A DNA stretch of 64,000 bases from Bacteroidetes bacterium 2013_40CM_41_45 (GCA_002215675.1 NGFH01000011.1:1-64000); one strand, 5' to 3'. Positions 42,204-51,351 are shown, counted from the first letter of the stretch. A program made the numbers and translations. The notes: generated by a model not told the origin, from the letters alone.

Positions 42204-44390
42204 TCAGACTTTATCGCTTACCTTTATTTCTTCCCCGTTAGTTTTTTCTCCACAATAAGGACACACCATCCAAAGTTTTTCTAACTGACTGAAACATTTG
42301 CGGCAAGTAATTATTTTCTCAACCACGGACTTAATAGGTATGCTTGTTTTAACAGTAAATGTTTCGGGAATTTCTTTTAAGAAGCTGGATTCATTTCCTT
42401 TCTCAGTAATTAAAAAAAGTTTGTCTTTTGCTCTCGTAATAGCAACATAAAACAATCGCCTTTCTTCCTCCATTAGCAAATCGTGATTTGCTTTTTTTAT
42501 AACTTGAAAAATTCTGTCCTCTAACCAAATATCAGGAAAACCCCCGTAACCTTCTGTCAAACCAAGAATAAAAACAACTTTTGCCTCAAGCCCTTTTGCT
42601 GCATGTATAGTTTTTGACTGGACTTTTATGTTTTCATCTTTGAAACGAAAGAAGTACGGTAAATACATTTTACTTCTCCGGTAGAGAAATAAAATGTCTT
42701 CACTTGTCAAACCATCGTCTAAAAGTTCTCTCACTTTGTCAAAGCAGAATTGAATGTTTTCTTCTTCGCTGTTACCAGCATAAACAACAATTTTATGTTC
42801 TGATTTTTTGGAGGCATGTATTTCTTTATCAACTTTGAATTTATTGTGTCTGATTACCTCGTTGCTTGCATCAACAATGTTTTGCGTGCTGCGATAGTTC
42901 AAATTCAGTTTTATAACTTTAGAATTTGGGAAGTGTTTTTCAAAATCAATAATGTAGCTAACGTTAGAACCCCTGAAGCCGTAAATGCTTTGCCAATCGT
43001 CGCCAACGCAAAAAAGTTGTGTCTGGTCAGTGAGTAAAAGTTTAATTAATTCAACTTGCAAATTATTTACATCTTGAAACTCGTCAACCAAAATATATTG
43101 GTACTTGTTTTTGAATTTGTTAGCGATGTCGGAGTGATTTTGAAATAGAGAAGTACTTCTTAAAATCAAATCATTGAAGTCAAGATAAGATTTATCCGTG
43201 CAGTAGTGAATGTATTTCTCAACGATTGGAATTGCCAATTCGTAAAAATGTCGCACCCTTTCATGTTGGTCTTTTCTTGCGTTTTCCAGAACAGTTTTCA
43301 AATCAATGTTCTCAACTTTAATCATGTCTGTGATGCGCATAATTTGAGTAACAAAGTCCTTTAAATCTTCGTGGTAGCCATTAAATTCCTCTTTGTATGT
43401 TAGTGAAACAATTTTGTTATAATTGGCAGGCAACCGATTTTTTACAACACTGTCCAAAGTGTGATTAAACAAAGCAGAACTTTTAGTCATACTTTCAAAA
43501 GTTTTCACCAAAAGAAGATTCCCTTTTTGAAATTGCTCCTCCTTATCTTTAGTTGAAAAACTTTTATCGCTCACATGTTCAATGTAAAGATTTGCCTCAG
43601 GAATAAAGAAGTCAGGATGAAAAGAAAAGTCTTTTACATTTAACAAAGGTTCATACTCGTATTTGATGCTATGCCTGTAGAGCCAGTCGGCAATAAACTG
43701 CTCCGATTTGGAACGAACTTTTGTTCCGTCAAGAGTTGTAAAATATTTGCCATCCTTGGGCAAAAATTTCTTGTCTTTATTTTCTAAATGAATTTTGTCA
43801 ATGATATAATCTAAAATGTATCGTTTTAGGCGCAGCAAAAATTCTGTGTCTTCACATTGTTCAATCAAAAGTTTGTGAACTACTTCAAACACTGTTTCTG
43901 GGGCAACATGCTTTGAAAGTTCATCTTCTTCATCTCGTTTTTCATCTCCTATAATTCTAAACTTGTTGTCAAACTCGTTTACTCCATAGTTCCTTAAAAT
44001 GCTGTAACAAAAGCTGTGAAAAGTCCTTATGGTTAAGCCGTCAATCCATTTGTATTTTTTCTGCTGAAAAAATCTCTCTTTGTCTTTATCCGCTTTGCTC
44101 ATTCGTTTGTCAACCAATATGCTTTCGTATTGCTGGGTGGTGTCAGCCGAAATGATTAGGCGGTCAATCATTTCGTTGGTTGCGTTTTTTGTGAATGTGA
44201 TTGCAAGAACACTCCCAGGGCTGACGCCTTTTTCCTCAATCAAGTAAATGAGTTTTTGCAAAAGCGTTTTTGTCTTACCTGAACCTGCACCAGCCAAAAC
44301 CAAAATGCGTTTATCCTCACTGACAACTGCTTCTCGCTGTTTGTCATTAAGGGTACTTAAATCTGTTTTAGTTGAAATCAATGTCGTCAA
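42204..44390 (-). CDS. UvrD/Rep-family helicase with nuclease-like insertion and zinc ribbon
   Basis: 728 aa. Superfamily 1 motifs: Walker A LAGAGSGKTK (Gly35-Thr40), GLTIRTFHSF, VDEFQDVN, GDDWQSIYGFRGS, LNLNYRSTQN and TIHAAKGLEAK. Between the first motifs, residues about 215-275 read RSKSEQFIADWLYRH, FSFHPDFFI and LYIEH, with Glu230, Asp260 and Glu271 in the spacing of a PD-(D/E)xK nuclease. The C-terminus has two Cys pairs (CRKC, CPYC), a zinc ribbon. It should translocate on single-stranded DNA and may cut it. It is the last gene of a three-gene leftward unit with an Mrr-like nuclease; AT-rich and atypical compared with the housekeeping genes. Confidence 0.85.
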   Translation of the reverse strand: MTTLISTKTDLSTLNDKQREAVVSEDKRILVLAGAGSGKTKTLLQKLIYLIEEKGVSPGSVLAITFTKNATNEMIDRLIISADTTQQYESILVDKRMSKADKDKERFFQQKKYKWIDGLTIRTFHSFCYSILRNYGVNEFDNKFRIIGDEKRDEEDELSKHVAPETVFEVVHKLLIEQCEDTEFLLRLKRYILDYIIDKIHLENKDKKFLPKDGKYFTTLDGTKVRSKSEQFIADWLYRHSIKYEYEPLLNVKDFSFHPDFFIPEANLYIEHVSDKSFSTKDKEEQFQKGNLLLVKTFESMTKSSALFNHTLDSVVKNRLPANYNKIVSLTYKEEFNGYHEDLKDFVTQIMRITDMIKVENIDLKTVLENARKDQHERVRHFYELAIPIVEKYIHYCTDKSYLDFNDLILRSTSLFQNHSDIANKFKNKYQYILVDEFQDVNNLQVELIKLLLTDQTQLFCVGDDWQSIYGFRGSNVSYIIDFEKHFPNSKVIKLNLNYRSTQNIVDASNEVIRHNKFKVDKEIHASKKSEHKIVVYAGNSEEENIQFCFDKVRELLDDGLTSEDILFLYRRSKMYLPYFFRFKDENIKVQSKTIHAAKGLEAKVVFILGLTEGYGGFPDIWLEDRIFQVIKKANHDLLMEEERRLFYVAITRAKDKLFLITEKGNESSFLKEIPETFTVKTSIPIKSVVEKIITCRKCFSQLEKLWMVCPYCGEKTNGEEIKVSDKV

Positions 44391-44460
44391 ATTACTATTG
44401 GACTGTCAAAGTAATGCTTTTTTGCTTGCGCTCAAATAATAAATCTTTTGTCAAAGTCGC

Positions 44461-45561
44461 CTATGCTTTTGGTTTTACTTGCAAGTTAACAGTAACGTCA
44501 GGCATCTTGGTAATTTTAGCTGTTGGCTGTAGTTCATAAGAAACATAGTGCTCCAATGTAATTTTTATTATGCTGCCGTTTTTTAACGTTTGCTGGTTCG
44601 AAATTTCTTTCGATGATTCAATAGGTTCTGATAGATTCAGTTGTTCATCTTCCTTGCTCTTTATTGCAAAATTTCTTTGATTTGTAATATAATTCTCTAC
44701 AACTAACGCAAAATCAATCGAAGCCGCTCTATCAAACTCCATTTTCTGTTGCGTTAAAGATTCATGATGGCTAAAACTTATGCTGCTAAAAGTTATGTAT
44801 CCTGAATCGTGTTTGAAAAATTTAAAAGGATAGTTTAAAAAATTAAGTTTTACTCTTCTCTCGAATGCTTGCTGAGGCATTTCGCTCTCAGGTTTTAACA
44901 ATATATTTTTTTGCTGTGACCATACTCTCAAAATATGATTCCTGATATTTATTAAAAGTTTTACAAAATTAGGCCCCTCTTTTGGTTCTGGTTCGTTAAG
45001 TGAATAGAGTTTAAGGTGTTCAGGATACTGTTGCTCTTTTGTAAATTGAACTGATAAATTTAAAGAGGTATTTTTTAGCGGTTGTCCTGAAGGAGAAAAA
45101 AATTTGGGGTTCTCAAACATAAAACCACTCAACATTGAATGAAAATATTGAACATAAAGTGAAATAAATCTTCCAGGCTTTCCCCATTCATCTTCATTAA
45201 GGTCTCTTACAATAAAGATGTCAATATTCTTGTTTTTAGCATACTGAATGGCACCTTCCTCATAACCTTTCGTTGTAAAAATTGCACCTTTGTTAGCGTT
45301 CAGGTCTTCAACAGATGCAAACAGAGTATCAATTACTTGCCTGTCAACCTTTTCTTTCCATCGCTTGCATTCAATAATAGTTTTTAATGTGTGCAACTTC
45401 GTCTTCTGAATTACTCGGACATCTACTTGTCGTTTTGCACCCGACTTTCCTATTTCTGTTACATTATGTTTGACAGATAGTTCATCTGACTCTCGATAGA
45501 GTTCCGCTACAAACTTTTCAAAGTCTTTCCAATCAATTAACTGACTTAAAAATGAATTCAT
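44461..45561 (-). CDS. Mrr-like restriction endonuclease domain protein
   Basis: 366 aa. Residues about 10-125 form a type IV restriction-endonuclease (Mrr_cat) domain: WKDFEKFVAELYRESD, RQVDVRVI with Asp47, TIIECKRW with Glu64 and Lys66, then KGAIFTTKGYEEGAIQYAKNKNIDIFIV. These residues coordinate Mg and cleave DNA in this family. The C-terminal 240 residues are unrecognised and may sense the target. It lies 7 bp downstream of the 446-aa gene and 70 bp upstream of the helicase gene, so it is part of one operon. Probably a defence nuclease against foreign or modified DNA. Confidence 0.82.
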   Translation of the reverse strand: MNSFLSQLIDWKDFEKFVAELYRESDELSVKHNVTEIGKSGAKRQVDVRVIQKTKLHTLKTIIECKRWKEKVDRQVIDTLFASVEDLNANKGAIFTTKGYEEGAIQYAKNKNIDIFIVRDLNEDEWGKPGRFISLYVQYFHSMLSGFMFENPKFFSPSGQPLKNTSLNLSVQFTKEQQYPEHLKLYSLNEPEPKEGPNFVKLLINIRNHILRVWSQQKNILLKPESEMPQQAFERRVKLNFLNYPFKFFKHDSGYITFSSISFSHHESLTQQKMEFDRAASIDFALVVENYITNQRNFAIKSKEDEQLNLSEPIESSKEISNQQTLKNGSIIKITLEHYVSYELQPTAKITKMPDVTVNLQVKPKA

Positions 45562-45568
45562 TGCAATC

Positions 45569-46909
45569 TCATTTTTGCTGTACCTTCCACAAAAAATAAA
45601 CAGGATTTAATACTGCTTTGCTTCTATCAGCACTAACATCTGACCAAGTTTTGTATGTCTGAATAAGCCCCCCTGAACCCATAAATGTTGACAGAAGTTT
45701 TAAATAATCTATACCGGACGAATATAAAGTTAATGCAGCAGTCATTAGGAATAACGGAGAAACAATACCGTGTGCATTAAATTTCTTTCTTGCACTTTCC
45801 ATTTCAACATTAAGTTTTCTCATTAACGAGGCTATTTCGCTGTCAATTTTAAATTTGAATTCCGCATTATTATCCGTACTTTTCATAGTTTTTAAAACCA
45901 ACTCGAATAAGAACGCGCGAAAATCATTAAATGCTTCAGGCTTTTGATTTCTTACATCAAACAATCGTTTCGCAGGAATTCCTTTTACATATGGAATTAT
46001 GCAGTCGTAGACGGAAGTATCTGCGACTATATCAGTTGATCTTCCATTTGAAACAGCATAATTTTTCGCAGTGAGATAATCAACATTTCTATAAAAAAGA
46101 ACAGGAGTTTGGAGGCGTTGAGCATTTGTAATTGTTTCTAACACGACAGAAATGTCTTTACAGTATTCATTCTTTACCAGTTCAAGCAGGTCTTGTTTTC
46201 CGTATGCAAATAATTCTTCTTTCGTTAATTGCTGATAAGGTGTCATGAAATCGTAGAAGACGCCATTCGTAAGTTTATCAGAATTGAAAATGTGCGGTGG
46301 AATGTACTGTCCCATCTGTCTAATCTCTCCCCAAAGTCCTTCATAGATTATTTCAAGTTGCGTCAAGTCATCATTAGGATTGTCATTTAAACGAGAAGGT
46401 TTTTTTATCATTAAAGAACTTTGTTCAAACGCATTTAAAACCTCAGGAATTGAAACAAGTAGTTTACTATCATTGTCAAAGAGTCCCGTTTTGTTTGGCA
46501 TTATGTTGTCGCCTGAAAAAAGAAAGTACCCGCCTTCGATGCTGTCTTTCCGCTCTTTTAAAAGAGGTACTAATTTCTGTAGTTGATATTTTTTAAAAGC
46601 ATCATTTTTGTCAGAATTTATTATTTGCAATATAGGGTCATTGATAATCAACTCATCGTAATACCAAATCAAATTAGATGCTATAGCAAATACCCATTTG
46701 CTATCTGGCAAATGGACTCGAAAAAGATTTGGATTGGATTTTAGGTAATGAAAAAGGGCAACGTCTCTGTCGACAGATGTTTTTTTATAGTCCTCACAAA
46801 ACGAATAAAAGACTTCGTCAGAAAGATTATTTGGTTCTTGAGATAGATTAGAAAGTTCATACTTTTCTATTAAATCAAAAATGAACGATGACTTTGATAA
46901 ATCTTTCAT
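45569..46909 (-). CDS. Unknown 446-aa protein, first gene of the helicase-Mrr unit
   Basis: 446 aa, AT-rich, no signal peptide. No recognised catalytic motif. The N-terminal part is helical (SSFIFDLIEKYELSNLS). The middle has GGYFLFSGDNIMPNKTGLFD and YEGLWGEIRQMGQYIPPHIF. A region around 270-320 (PVLFYRNVDYLTAKNY, TSVYDCIIPYVKGIPAKRLFDVR) is followed by a long helical stretch with a hydrophobic segment at about 390-412 (SPLFLMTAALTLYSSGIDYLKLL). I do not recognise the family. Tight linkage to the Mrr-like gene suggests a sensor or effector role in the same system. Confidence 0.65.
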   Translation of the reverse strand: MKDLSKSSFIFDLIEKYELSNLSQEPNNLSDEVFYSFCEDYKKTSVDRDVALFHYLKSNPNLFRVHLPDSKWVFAIASNLIWYYDELIINDPILQIINSDKNDAFKKYQLQKLVPLLKERKDSIEGGYFLFSGDNIMPNKTGLFDNDSKLLVSIPEVLNAFEQSSLMIKKPSRLNDNPNDDLTQLEIIYEGLWGEIRQMGQYIPPHIFNSDKLTNGVFYDFMTPYQQLTKEELFAYGKQDLLELVKNEYCKDISVVLETITNAQRLQTPVLFYRNVDYLTAKNYAVSNGRSTDIVADTSVYDCIIPYVKGIPAKRLFDVRNQKPEAFNDFRAFLFELVLKTMKSTDNNAEFKFKIDSEIASLMRKLNVEMESARKKFNAHGIVSPLFLMTAALTLYSSGIDYLKLLSTFMGSGGLIQTYKTWSDVSADRSKAVLNPVYFLWKVQQK

Positions 46910-47275
46910 TTCAATCCCTAAATAATGTTAGTTTTTAAAAAGCAAGTTTCAAATATAGAAATTCAATCAGTAATTCTCCGATATTAAACTATTCAAGGTT
47001 GAAATCGAGCAAGCACGCTGAGAAGGACGAGATAAAACCTTTTTTAAGGACTAAAAACATTAGGGTTTTCCCTAAATCGTATTAGGGTTTTCCCTAGTAT
47101 TTATTTTCCGGTAATTTCTTAAAATCGGCTGAAGCCTTCTAGTGACGATTGTTTCAGGGATTATCTTGCGATTTCTATTTCCGGAAGCCCCTGCCGGAAT
47201 TTTTAGCCGTATGTAATTCCTGAATACATTCATACGCGCAAAATAATCTACCTAACTTGCTAGACGAGATAAGCA
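46910..47275. other. Intergenic region with twin palindromes and start of island repeat
   Basis: No gene is seen. It contains two TTAGGG-TTTT-CCCTA palindromes (47060-47097) and, from about 47100, the left copy of the island-flanking repeat that continues into 47342. Confidence 0.5.
47060..47097. promoter_or_regulatory. Tandem operator-like palindromes
   Basis: TTAGGGTTTTCCCTAA at 47060-47075 and a second TTAGGGTTTTCCCTA at 47082-47096, centres 22 bp apart, about two helical turns. This arrangement suits two cooperating dimeric regulators. They lie about 150 bp upstream of the leftward operon start at 46909 and about 180 bp upstream of the rightward reading frame at 47276. Confidence 0.45.
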
Positions 47276-47342
47276 ATGAAAATCAAGACGGACTGTTCGA
47301 TTAGTTTCGTATTGCGTAACATGAGTCATCGGATAATAAACA
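47100..47342. repeat. Left copy of a diverged direct repeat flanking the 47-57 kb island
   Basis: Shared with 56619-56848 in the same orientation: TAATTTCT-AAAA-CGGC-GAAGCC, then AATTCCTGAATA, ACGCG/ACCTGCG, GTAACATGA and CGGATAATAAA. Identity is patchy but co-linear over about 230 bp. Confidence 0.65.
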
Positions 47343-47917
47343 GCTCGAACAATTTTATTATGAAATATGCCATGAATCTTAATGAAAATCACGGTTATGT
47401 TTTATACCATAAATATTTGCTATCTATACCTGCACATGGTGACTTAGCGCATCAAAACAGCAACATTACACAACGTGTAAAAATGGTGCATTTTGAAGAA
47501 GTGACTTATGCTGAAACGGGAGATGAGTTTACTGATTTGCCAAGATTGCGTTATTCTGCAGATGGCTTTATGGATAACGCCCCCACTCTGCGCAATACTT
47601 TCGGAGCTGATCTGGTCGTATTGCTCACTGAGACTATGGGCGGTTGCGGATTGGCATATACCCAAAGTACTACACCTATTTCCGGTTTCACGCCCAATGC
47701 CTTCGCTTTTGTAAGACGCTCTTGTGCAGCGGATAATCTCAGCTTTCCCTATGAGATGGGACATAACATCGGTGCAAAGCATGACTGCGTTGCGAGCCCC
47801 AATAATGACATTAACTATGGCATCTTTACTGCAAAGAGCAAAATTAAACCTTACATAAAAAACTATCTCAACAAGCCGCTCGATAAAGAAATGCACATGG
47901 GTATTTTGGAGGAGTGA
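47276..47917 (+). pseudogene. Fragment of a secreted reprolysin-like metallopeptidase fused to unrelated tail
   Basis: An open frame of 213 codons without signal peptide. Codons about 70-185 match the catalytic domain of M12-type zincins: TDLPRLRYSADGFMDNAPTLRNTFGADLVVLL, CGLAYTQ, then YEMGHNIGAKHD. In the zinc motif HExxHxxGxxH the first histidine is replaced by Tyr, and the sequence breaks off soon after. The beginning of the frame is the island-flanking repeat. The last 25 codons (YLNKPLDKEMHMGILEE) match a piece at 49345-49405. I read this as a chimeric remnant, not a working enzyme. Confidence 0.65.
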
Positions 47918-47985
47918 AAAAATAAATAAATATAAAACGGAGGCTGCCGAAAATCCGGAGAAGAGTAGGCGAAAAAAATAATACA

Positions 47986-49179
47986 ATGAAAAACAACAGC
48001 ATCATTGCCGTAGCAATTTTATTTTCAGCAATCAATCTAAAAGCACAAAGTTATTTCGGAGGCAGCGATATATTTAGAATCGGAAATACTGGTTCTAGAA
48101 CTATTAACAATGCTACCGATGTAATTACAGTCGGTTTAGTAAGTGTCGACTTAACTAAAACATCAGGGCTTTTTAAAGAAGATGCATCAGCGGGTGTTTT
48201 AGTGAAAGCTACAATTAGTGGATACGATAAACCAACAAGGACTAATCAAGCCACTACAATTGAAAGATTATATTTAGTTGACGTCACTAACTATCAAACA
48301 GGACAAATATCATTACCCATTGAAGGAACTTTATTTGATAATTTTCAACTGACTTATGAAAAAAATGTATACACAAAAGTTGAATTAGAAATAACTCTAT
48401 TAAAGAAGAGAAAAAGCACTGACTTTAGTTTCGTTTTAAAAAATGTTGCTAAGCTGACTCAATCTCTACCATTTCCTACTAATCCATTTGACCCCATTGT
48501 AAAAACCTTTGCTGGAACAATTACTGATATGTTAAACCCTCAAAATGACGCTGAAAATAATATCAGGGAACGCATCCCAACAGGAACAATAAGCCTTAAC
48601 TTTTTACCTAACTCTCAATTTGCAACTACAACTGGAATTTTTGCAGTTATTTTCGGTTCACAACCTCCATTGGAGGCTGGTTATATTGATATAAAAAAAC
48701 CAACTGATTATATATTTTCTTTTCAATCCTCTCCAAAGAGAGCAATATTAATTTCTACTAAAGATGCTCCAATATCTTCGACTGAACTCAAAAACGATAA
48801 TGTAATGTTTTTCATTGAAGCGTATTCATCAAATGTTGACAAAGCACAAATTATAAAAACAAGTTTTAAGAAACCTGAGTTAGCATCTATAATTACTTCG
48901 AATGAAATTCAAAATGAAATAGCCAGTTTTAATTGGTATCCTAAAACAGGAAACACTTTTAACTCTGCTTTACAAACGGCACTTAAAGAATTTAACAAAT
49001 CAAATGGTGAAATGCCATTCATAAAACCCGGGGACATGAACAATGAACTAGTCAATATTGGTTCCACTGAATTACTCATGATAGATTATATTCAAACTAT
49101 CAAGCAAAGAAAGGAACTTGGATTAGCAGCGAATAAGTTAAATGATATTGCGACACCAGGTGATTATTTGCTCAAATGA
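47986..49179 (+). CDS. Secreted hypothetical protein
   Basis: 397 aa. Signal peptide 1-21 (MKNNSIIAVAILFSAINLKAQ). The mature protein is beta-rich (FRIGNTGSRTINNATDVITVGLVSVDLTK, GVLVKATISGYDKP, TIERLYLVDVTNY, YTKVELEITLLKKRK) with a helical C-terminus (LLMIDYIQTIKQRKELGLAANKL). No sorting domain, lipobox or catalytic motif is seen, and I do not recognise the family. It is intact, although it lies between two remnants in the AT-rich island. Confidence 0.65.
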   Translation: MKNNSIIAVAILFSAINLKAQSYFGGSDIFRIGNTGSRTINNATDVITVGLVSVDLTKTSGLFKEDASAGVLVKATISGYDKPTRTNQATTIERLYLVDVTNYQTGQISLPIEGTLFDNFQLTYEKNVYTKVELEITLLKKRKSTDFSFVLKNVAKLTQSLPFPTNPFDPIVKTFAGTITDMLNPQNDAENNIRERIPTGTISLNFLPNSQFATTTGIFAVIFGSQPPLEAGYIDIKKPTDYIFSFQSSPKRAILISTKDAPISSTELKNDNVMFFIEAYSSNVDKAQIIKTSFKKPELASIITSNEIQNEIASFNWYPKTGNTFNSALQTALKEFNKSNGEMPFIKPGDMNNELVNIGSTELLMIDYIQTIKQRKELGLAANKLNDIATPGDYLLK

Positions 49180-49243
49180 TAAACCAACATCAATTGAAAT
49201 GCAATATTTGTTTTTACTAATATTATCAAACAAAACAAAAAAC

Positions 49244-49338
49244 ACATTGCATACTTGTGCCTTAAACCAAAATGGCTCCGCTTTTCTACCTTCAACATCC
49301 CGCAAAGAATTGAGGAGAAAAGTTTTATATGATGAAAC
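49244..49338. repeat. Copy A of a 95-bp repeat within the island
   Basis: Shares ATTGCATACTT, CTTAAACCAAA, CTCCGCTTTT, ATCCCGCAAAGAATTGA and GAGAAAAGTTTT with 51490-51585 in the same orientation. Confidence 0.75.
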
Positions 49339-49344
49339 ACTAAG

Positions 49345-49675
49345 GACAAAAAAATATCTCAGCAAACCGCTTGATAACAAAATGCTCATGAATATTTTGG
49401 ATGATAAAATATTTAAAAACCCTGCCGGGGAAACGATTGGCTGCAGCCATCCGCTTGGCGGCTGCCACATCGGTGCAGATGCCAATGGAGGAGTGGTAGA
49501 TGAGTTCGGTCATGTGTTTGACTCAGGCAAAACAGGACAAGCAAGACCTTTTCACGAAGGGCTTTACATTGCAGACGCATCTGTAATTCCTTCTGCGCTC
49601 GGTGTGAATCCTTCATTATCCATCACTGCTGTTTGCTGGCATTTTGTCGGTAACATCAGAAAGGAATTATATTAA
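49345..49675 (+). pseudogene. C-terminal fragment of a GMC-family oxidoreductase
   Basis: The last 85 codons before the TAA at 49673 encode GCSHPLGGCHIGADANGGVVDEFGHVFD, GLYIADASVIPSALGVNPSLSIT, the highly conserved C-terminal block of glucose-methanol-choline oxidoreductases (cholesterol/choline-oxidase type). The FAD-binding N-terminus and most of the protein are absent. The preceding codons (KYLSKPLDNKMLMNILDD) match the tail of the metallopeptidase remnant. The fragment is a truncated remnant. Confidence 0.75.
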
Positions 49676-49809
49676 CCATTGATAAACTAATTATAACTAC
49701 CATGTTCTATGATTTAGGTTTTAAATTAAGAGTGAGAAATCAATTCCTTACGTAAAAAAGATAATTGGAAAATATTATTTCAGGTTTAATGAAAATAAAA
49801 AATAAAACC

Positions 49810-51351
49810 ATGAAAAAAATTCTAATCCAGCTCTTCGTCATATTATGCGTAGCTGAAGTATCTTTTGCTCAACAAAACAAAATTGATTCTTTGCTAGCTC
49901 TCCTCAAAAAAGATAAAGAAGACACGAGTAAAGTAAGCCACCTTAACTCTCTTGGACGGGCACTTATGTACAGTAACCCCGACACTTCCATTGTGCTTGC
50001 TGAGCAAGCATTGCAAATATTAAGCTCTACATCCTTTCATAGAGAGGAGGGGGCGATTAAAAGCCTCTTTGCCCAAACCTACAGCAACCATGGCATTTAC
50101 AATCACATCAAAGGCGATTACCTCAAAGCACTTGACTATTATCTGAAAGCATTAAAGATAGATGAAGAATTGAGTAACAAAACCGGCATAGTAAAAGAAC
50201 TCAATAATATCGGAATTGTGTATTGGAATCAAAGTGATTACCCAAAAGCACTTGACTATTACTTAAAAGCATTGAAAATAGATGAAGAACTTGGAGATGA
50301 AAATGGCATTGCATCAGGCCTTGGCAATATCGGAATTGTCTATTCATACCAAGCAGATTATCCCAAAGCACTTGACTATTACCTGAAGGCATTGCAAATG
50401 GAAGAAAAACTTGGAGATGAAAATAAAATTGCAATAGTCCTCAGCAATATCGGAAATGTCTATTCTAACCAAGCCGATTATCCCAAAGCCCTTGACTATT
50501 ATTTAAAGATATTGAAAATATCGGAAAAACTTGAAGATAGACAATTAGAACCAAACGCCCTCAGCAACATTGGAATTGTCTACTATAAGAAAGGCAATTA
50601 CCCCCAAGCACTTAACTATTTTTTTAAAGCCTTGAAAATAGTAGAAAAACTTGGAGATAAGAATAAAATTGCAGCAGTCTTGGGTAATATCGGTACGCTT
50701 TATACCAAAACCGGAAAATTTAAAGAAGCGAATGTGAAGCTGAAAAAAGCAATTGAGCTTGACGATAGCATTGGAGCAAAAAATGATTTAAGGCAATTAG
50801 AAGAATCCCTCTCGCAACTTTATGATACCACTGGTAGGTACAAGCTGGCATTGGAACATTACAAAAAGGCAATGGTTTTAAAGGATACGATTTTTAATCA
50901 AGAGAAAACTGAAGAAATCACCCGCAAGGAAATGCAATATCATTTTGACAAAATGCTGGATTCATTAAAATTAGTTCAAGTAAAAAAAGAAGCAGCAGAG
51001 CAAGAAGCTAAACGGATAAAAGAGGAGACAGATAGAAAAACTTATTTAACAATTTTCATTGGGATTTTAGTTACGACAATATTAGTATTTCGTTATAGAC
51101 GCAGGCAAAAAAAGTATAGTTTTTTGTTCTTTTCATTTACTCTGCATCAAGCTATTAAGATGTTAGGTCGATTTGCTTTACTCTTGTTGTTTAAACTTAT
51201 AGAGCTTGTAGTTCATAAACCAATTGGAGAAGCTACACACGAAAATGCTTTATTTTTATTTATCGCTTTAGTTTTTTTAGTTGGACTTCCATTAGCTATC
51301 TTTTATCCACGCATAGAAAAGTGGTTAATTATTATGCCTCGTAACCGATAG
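49810..51351 (+). CDS. TPR-repeat membrane protein, sensor-like without output domain
   Basis: 513 aa from the ATG at 49810, which gives a signal peptide (MKKILIQLFVILCVAEVSFAQ). Residues about 30-350 are eight or so tetratricopeptide repeats. Five of them (50106-50690) repeat almost exactly every 120 bp with DYPKALDYYLKALKI. A coiled coil (about 370-415) and a membrane helix (TYLTIFIGILVTTILVF) follow, then an unusual tail with two further hydrophobic segments. In related proteins of this phylum the same head is joined to a histidine kinase, cyclase or LuxR domain; none is present here. It is probably a signalling protein that lost or swapped its output module. Confidence 0.78.
   Translation: MKKILIQLFVILCVAEVSFAQQNKIDSLLALLKKDKEDTSKVSHLNSLGRALMYSNPDTSIVLAEQALQILSSTSFHREEGAIKSLFAQTYSNHGIYNHIKGDYLKALDYYLKALKIDEELSNKTGIVKELNNIGIVYWNQSDYPKALDYYLKALKIDEELGDENGIASGLGNIGIVYSYQADYPKALDYYLKALQMEEKLGDENKIAIVLSNIGNVYSNQADYPKALDYYLKILKISEKLEDRQLEPNALSNIGIVYYKKGNYPQALNYFFKALKIVEKLGDKNKIAAVLGNIGTLYTKTGKFKEANVKLKKAIELDDSIGAKNDLRQLEESLSQLYDTTGRYKLALEHYKKAMVLKDTIFNQEKTEEITRKEMQYHFDKMLDSLKLVQVKKEAAEQEAKRIKEETDRKTYLTIFIGILVTTILVFRYRRRQKKYSFLFFSFTLHQAIKMLGRFALLLLFKLIELVVHKPIGEATHENALFLFIALVFLVGLPLAIFYPRIEKWLIIMPRNR

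Noticed and set aside
50106..50690. 120-bp tandem repeats, considered as a CRISPR-like or satellite array
   Set aside because: The units are in frame and encode TPR motifs of one protein; there are no unique spacers.
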